In this document: positions 60,301 through 64,000 of the stretch, piece by piece
Numbering within the stretch: the stretch's first letter is position 1
Layout: each line of letters starts with the position of its first letter
Assembly: GCA_950097015.1 (NCBI GenBank)
Contig: CATNEN010000025.1
Span: 6,934,001-6,998,000, forward strand
Reading direction: 5' to 3'
DNA: 64,000 nt
Source: Macrostomum hystrix
Taxonomy: Eukaryota; Platyhelminthes; Macrostomidae
Program-made: the position numbers and the translations under genes
Notes under the pieces: model-generated
Databases searched by the model: none
What the model was told of the DNA's origin: nothing
The model's input: only the letters and a program-made list of their open reading frames with translations

Positions 60301-63228
60301 CAAGAGTTGTAGGAAATCCCTAAGAGTCGTAGGAAATCCTTAAGAGTTGTAGGAAATCCCCCAAGAGTTGTAGGAAATCCCTAAGAGTTGTAGGAAATCC
60401 CTAAGAGTTGTAGGAAATCCCTAAGAGTTGTCGAAAATCCCTAAGAGTCGTAGGAAATCCCTAAAAGTTGTCGGAAATCCCTAAGAGTCGTAGGAAATCC
60501 CCCAAGAGTTGTAGGAAATCCCTAAGAGTTGTAGGAAATCCCCCAAGAGTCGTAGGAAATCCCTAAGAGTCGTAGGAAATCCTTAAGAGTTGTAGGAAAT
60601 CCCCCAAGAGTTGTAGGAAATCCCTAAGAGTTGTAGGAAATCCCCCAAGAGTTGTAGGAAATCCCTAAGAGTTGTAGGAAATCCCTAAGAGTTGTAGGAA
60701 ATCCCCCAAGAGTTGTAGGAAATCCCTAAGAGTTGTAGGAAATCCCTAAGAGTTGTAGGAAATCCCCCAAGAGTTGTAGGAAATCCCATAGAATTTGTAG
60801 GAAATTCCTAAGAGCTGTCGGAAATCCCTAAGAGTTGCAGGAAATCACGAAGATTTGTAGGAAATTCCATATAACTGTAGGAAATCCCTAAGAGTTTTAG
60901 GAAATCCCCTAATAGTTGTAAGAAATCCCCCAAGAGTTGTAGGAAATCTCCCAAGAGTTGTAGGAAATCCCAAAGAGTTGTAGGAAATCCCATAGCCGCA
61001 AATCTCATTGACAGATCTAGGTTTTGAATCCAAATGGCACTCACCTGGACCCCACAACATCTCGGAGCCGTGACTCTGGTCGAAAATGATGACCATCTTG
61101 TCGACCCACTTGCCCAGCCGGCGGGTCTGCGCCTCTAGCTGGCGCACAACCAGCTCGCATTCGCGTAGGCGGTTGCGTATGATGTCCTGCCGGCGACAGG
61201 ACAGCATCAGGCCCTTCAGGTCCATGTTGGTGGCGGCGAACTTCACGGGGGAGCCGTCCTTGGCGTGGCCGATGATTCCGCCGCAGTAGTACTGCTTCAG
61301 CACCGCGGGCGGCTCCCAATCCAGCAGGTTGTCGACGTCCATCTCCTTCTTGAACTTCTCGCTCTGCAGTAGGTTAGCGGGTGCGGGAGCTGCTGACTAA
61401 CTGCTGTTGCTGGCATCTGCGGTGTGCTAAGATCTTGTTTTCTGTAGTTCTAAGGTGTGCAAGAATCTGGGTGTGCAGGGATCTGGGATGTGCAGGGATC
61501 TGGGATGTGTAAGAATCTGGGTGTGCAGGGATCTGGGATGTGCAAGGATCTGGGGTGTGCAGGGATCTGGGGTGTGCAGGAATCTGGGGTGTGCAGGAAT
61601 CTGGGGTGTGCAGGGATCTTGGGTGTGCAGGGATCTGGAGTGTGCAGGGATCAGGGGTGTCCAAGGACATGGGGTGTGCAGGAATCTGGGGTGTGCAGGA
61701 ATCTGGGGTGTGCAGGGATCTGGGGTGTGCAGGAATCTGGGGTGTGCAGGAATCTGGGGTGTGCAGGGATCTGGGGTGTGCAGGGATCTGGGTGTGCAGG
61801 GATCTGGGTGTGCAAGGATCTGGGGTGTGCAGGGATCTGGGGTGTGCAGGGATCTGGGTGTGCAGGGATCAGGGTGTGCAGTGAAGTCATTCAAGATGTA
61901 AATAAAAGCCCACCTCCATAAACATAGCGACAGCCTTGTCCACATTCCAGTCCCTGGCAATAAGCCACTTCTGCAGAAAATGATCGTGATGCAGGAACTT
62001 GGCCTCCACAATCAGATGGGCCACCCTGGCCTTGAACTGAGGCGGGTATGCGAGATTATATTTAGCTATTTAACAATTAATTTCTTAGCAATAAATTAAC
62101 AGCGAACAATGAATAGCTCAGATAGCTGACCTCAGCGAAAACCGTTTGCCGCTCCGGTGACAGCTCGGTTTCCTCTGGTGGGAATGCGCTCTGAGAGAAT
62201 TCAATGGAAGATTCGGCGAAAAGTTATAATGAGCGCGTGTTAACAAAATGATGTATAGAAAGCAATGAGCAAAGACATATTTTGATCTGGATTGGTCTTA
62301 ACGCGCCAGTTTAAAGGCCTAGATTCTTCGAAACAGCAAACAATTCCTAGAAAGTAATGAGCAGAGACGTGTTTTGATCTGGATGGGTTTTAACGCGCCT
62401 AGATTCTTCGAAACAGCAAACAGTTCCTAGAAAGTAATGAGCAGAGACGTGTTTTGATCTGGATTGGTTTTAACGCGCCAGTTTAAAGGCCTAGATTCTT
62501 AGAAACAGCAAACAGTTCCTAGAAAGTAATGAGCAGAGACGTGTTTTGATCTGGATGGGTTTTAACGCGCCAGTTTAAAGGCCTAGATTCTTAGAAACAG
62601 CAAAAAAATCCTAGAAAGTAATGAGCAGAGACGTGTTTTGATCTGGATGGGTTTTAACACGCCTAGATTCTTCGAAACAGCAAACAATTCCTAGAAAGTA
62701 ATGAGCAGAGGTGTTTTGATCTGGATGGGTTTTAACGCGCCAGTTTAAAGGCCTAGATTCTTAGAAACAGCAAAAAATTCCTAGAAAGTAATGAGCAGAG
62801 ACGTGTTTTGATCTGGATGGGTTTTAACGCGCCAGTTTAAAGGCCTAGATTCTTAGAAACAGCAAGCAATTCCTAGAAAGTAATGAGCAGAGACGTGTTT
62901 TGATCTGGATGGGTTTTAACGCGCCAGTTTAAAGGCCTAGATTCTTAGAAACAGCAAAAAAATTCCTAGAAAGTAATGAGCAGAGACGTGTTTTGATCTG
63001 GATGGGTTTTAACGCGCCAGTTTAAAGGCCTAGATTCTTAGAAACAGCAAGCAATTCCTAGAAAGTAATGAACAAAAGCATATTGCATATCGGGATCCGT
63101 TTAAACGCGCAAGTTTAAAGGGCCAAGATTTCTTAGAAACAGCCAGCAACTGGAACAAAGCTTTGAGAACAGGAATAGAGTTTTTGATAACCGGAACGCT
63201 GAAAACTCACCGTAACGGCAGTGGCCAT
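57372..63228 (-). CDS. SEC14L: SEC14-like phosphatidylinositol/lipid-transfer protein (CRAL-TRIO + GOLD)
   Basis: Ten coding exons (minus): 63228-63211, 62190-62131, 62036-61914, 61363-61045, 60130-60050, 59952-59869, 59791-59685, 59291-59146, 58312-58137, 57499-57372. All are GT-AG with consistent phases, 413 aa (SEC14L2 is 403). N-terminal CRAL-TRIO helices: [12 protein letters not shown], then [20 protein letters not shown]. Lipid-binding core: [28 protein letters not shown], then [19 protein letters not shown] and [23 protein letters not shown] is the family (V)PxEYGG motif. GOLD domain: [13 protein letters not shown] and [14 protein letters not shown]. These proteins bind squalene, tocopherol or phosphoinositides and act in the cytosol and at Golgi membranes. 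Start: the ATG at 63228 follows a possible splice or trans-splice acceptor (CCTCTTCAG). Most introns contain private minisatellites. Confidence 0.95.
57645..58110. repeat. 18-bp minisatellite in SEC14L intron 9
   Basis: About 26 copies of CATCCCAGAGATCCCACA, beginning about 26 bp from the exon 9 donor. Open in multiple frames on both strands. Confidence 0.95.
58605..59055. repeat. Minisatellite of 19-21 bp in SEC14L intron 8
   Basis: Core AGTATCGCCTACTCTCCCC with variable C runs; the gene-sense strand carries GGGG-GGGGGG runs. Confidence 0.93.
59480..59675. repeat. G-rich minisatellite in SEC14L intron 7
   Basis: On the gene-sense strand, units of GGGATGGGACTTGGGATGGG start about 7 nt after the exon 7 donor. 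Closely spaced GGG runs make RNA or DNA quadruplexes plausible. Confidence 0.93.
60235..60990. repeat. 20-bp minisatellite in SEC14L intron 4
   Basis: About 37 copies of GTTGTAGGAAATCCCTAAGA, with a CCCCCAAGA subtype interspersed. Confidence 0.95.
61450..61880. repeat. 17-bp minisatellite in SEC14L intron 3
   Basis: About 26 copies of TGCAGGGATCTGGGGTG, running to about 35 bp from the exon 3 donor. Confidence 0.95.
62260..63130. repeat. Long-unit (about 92 bp) tandem repeat in SEC14L intron 1
   Basis: About nine copies. Recognisable segments are GCCAGTTTAAAGGCCTAGAT and AATGAGCAGAGACGTGTTTT. Some copies lack about 16 bp (CCAGTTTAAAGG region). Confidence 0.93.
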
Positions 63229-63860
63229 TTTTATCCAGTCTGTGAAATCCTGAATCGTTCCTGAAGAGGCAATATTAAAACGGTTATTGACTGACTGACA
63301 ATATGCAGGCAGCGAGAGCAGAGGGAGAAAACCAGTTTTGCTGTGTTTTTTACAGAACAACGCTTGCCAGGGGTGGGTGGCAGAGTCTGAGAGACACGAC
63401 TCACGAAGAGGGGTTGGCGCTACTGATCTAGTCACAAAGCGTGTCTCATCGCTCTCTAAGAGCAGTCAGTGTACTCAGTCAGGCAAACAGGCAAGGCCCT
63501 ATTTCAATTGGTTGAAAGTTGAGTTGCTGCTCAGTATGACATGCAAAGGGAGGAGGTTGGATTAACTGTGAGGTGTTGCTGTTCACATTGCTGATTAAAG
63601 GACCCGGCCGCCCACTGACGCACATGCACGCACAGTTTCCCTATCGATCTGATCTCAAGGTGGAAAATAGCAGCTTACCTTTCTTTATTATTAACTTGGA
63701 ACTTAATTCTCCGAACTCTAGACAAGTTTAGCAGCTGTATTTGGTTGGCCTTTCTCTACATCTGTTTCTCTGAAAGCAGTTGGATTTATAATTCACAGTC
63801 TTGGCGCAGTGTAAGAAGAGAAGGAAAACAAGCGGTTGATAATGCTCCAGGTGCATTGCA
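63229..63860. other. 5' flank of SEC14L
   Basis: Upstream region on the minus strand. A possible acceptor (CCTCTTCAG at about 63255-63263) could be a 5' UTR intron end or a trans-splice site. No clear TATA box. Confidence 0.35.
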
Positions 63861-63888
63861 CTAACCCTAACCCTAACCCTAACCCTAA
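63861..63888. repeat. Interstitial telomeric repeat (CCCTAA)n
   Basis: Four and a half perfect CCCTAA units (TTAGGG on the other strand) flanked by unique sequence on both sides. Confidence 0.95.
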
Positions 63889-64000
63889 GACAATGCTTTC
63901 AGAATATCTAATTAATAAAAATAGAAAGAAAAAAAAGAATAGGCAGCATGGCACTGCTTATCTTCGCTTTGAATATAATAACCTAGAAAATGCCTAAGGG

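Noticed and set aside
63861-63888. Chromosome end
   Set aside because: Only four units, with unique sequence continuing on both sides.

Overview
This window looks like nuclear DNA from a free-living flatworm, and I would guess Macrostomum. The pointers are intron-containing genes with GT-AG splicing, a prohormone with 11 copies of AMRLMRL-amide (a myomodulin-like type known from flatworms), a TTAGGG-type telomeric tract, an intact mariner, tRNA-derived SINEs, balanced base composition (unlike AT-rich planarians), and a great many private minisatellites. The species is inferred; no rRNA or mitochondrial marker is present.

Five host genes could be assembled exon by exon from splice sites and protein similarity recalled from the families. 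(1) 27-2613 (+): the 3' four exons of MAU2/SCC4, the cohesin-loader subunit. (2) 8054-11549 (-): a complete two-exon neuropeptide prohormone whose signal peptide is split by a 2.8 kb intron. (3) 18434-21444 (+): coatomer subunit zeta (COPZ), lacking only its short first coding exon, with a possible 21-nt cassette microexon. (4) 40515-53033 (+): a SoxD (SOX5/6/13-type) transcription factor, five coding exons and 783 aa, with candidate non-coding leader exons 5-7 kb upstream. (5) 57372-63228 (-): a SEC14-like lipid-transfer protein with CRAL-TRIO and GOLD domains, ten exons and 413 aa. A full-length mariner (13083-14428) with perfect 29-bp terminal repeats and an open 353-aa transposase lies between genes 2 and 3.

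Most of the remaining sequence is tandem repeats: more than 30 arrays with units of about 12-92 bp. Nearly every longer intron of MAU2, COPZ, SoxD and SEC14L has its own unrelated array, and the 22-32 kb and 36-38 kb intergenic regions hold more. Most long open frames in the window are artefacts of these arrays. Two tRNA-derived SINE families are present, including a composite or nested copy beside the SoxD exon 2 acceptor.

The most interesting signals are: two microRNA-like hairpins in introns (9565-9652 and 47208-47286); a compact heat-shock-type promoter (HSE, CCAAT, TATA) lying antisense in a MAU2 intron; the COPZ microexon; minisatellites that incorporate the splice sites of their host introns (COPZ donor, SoxD acceptor); and a CAG tract that forms the SoxD exon 2 acceptor.
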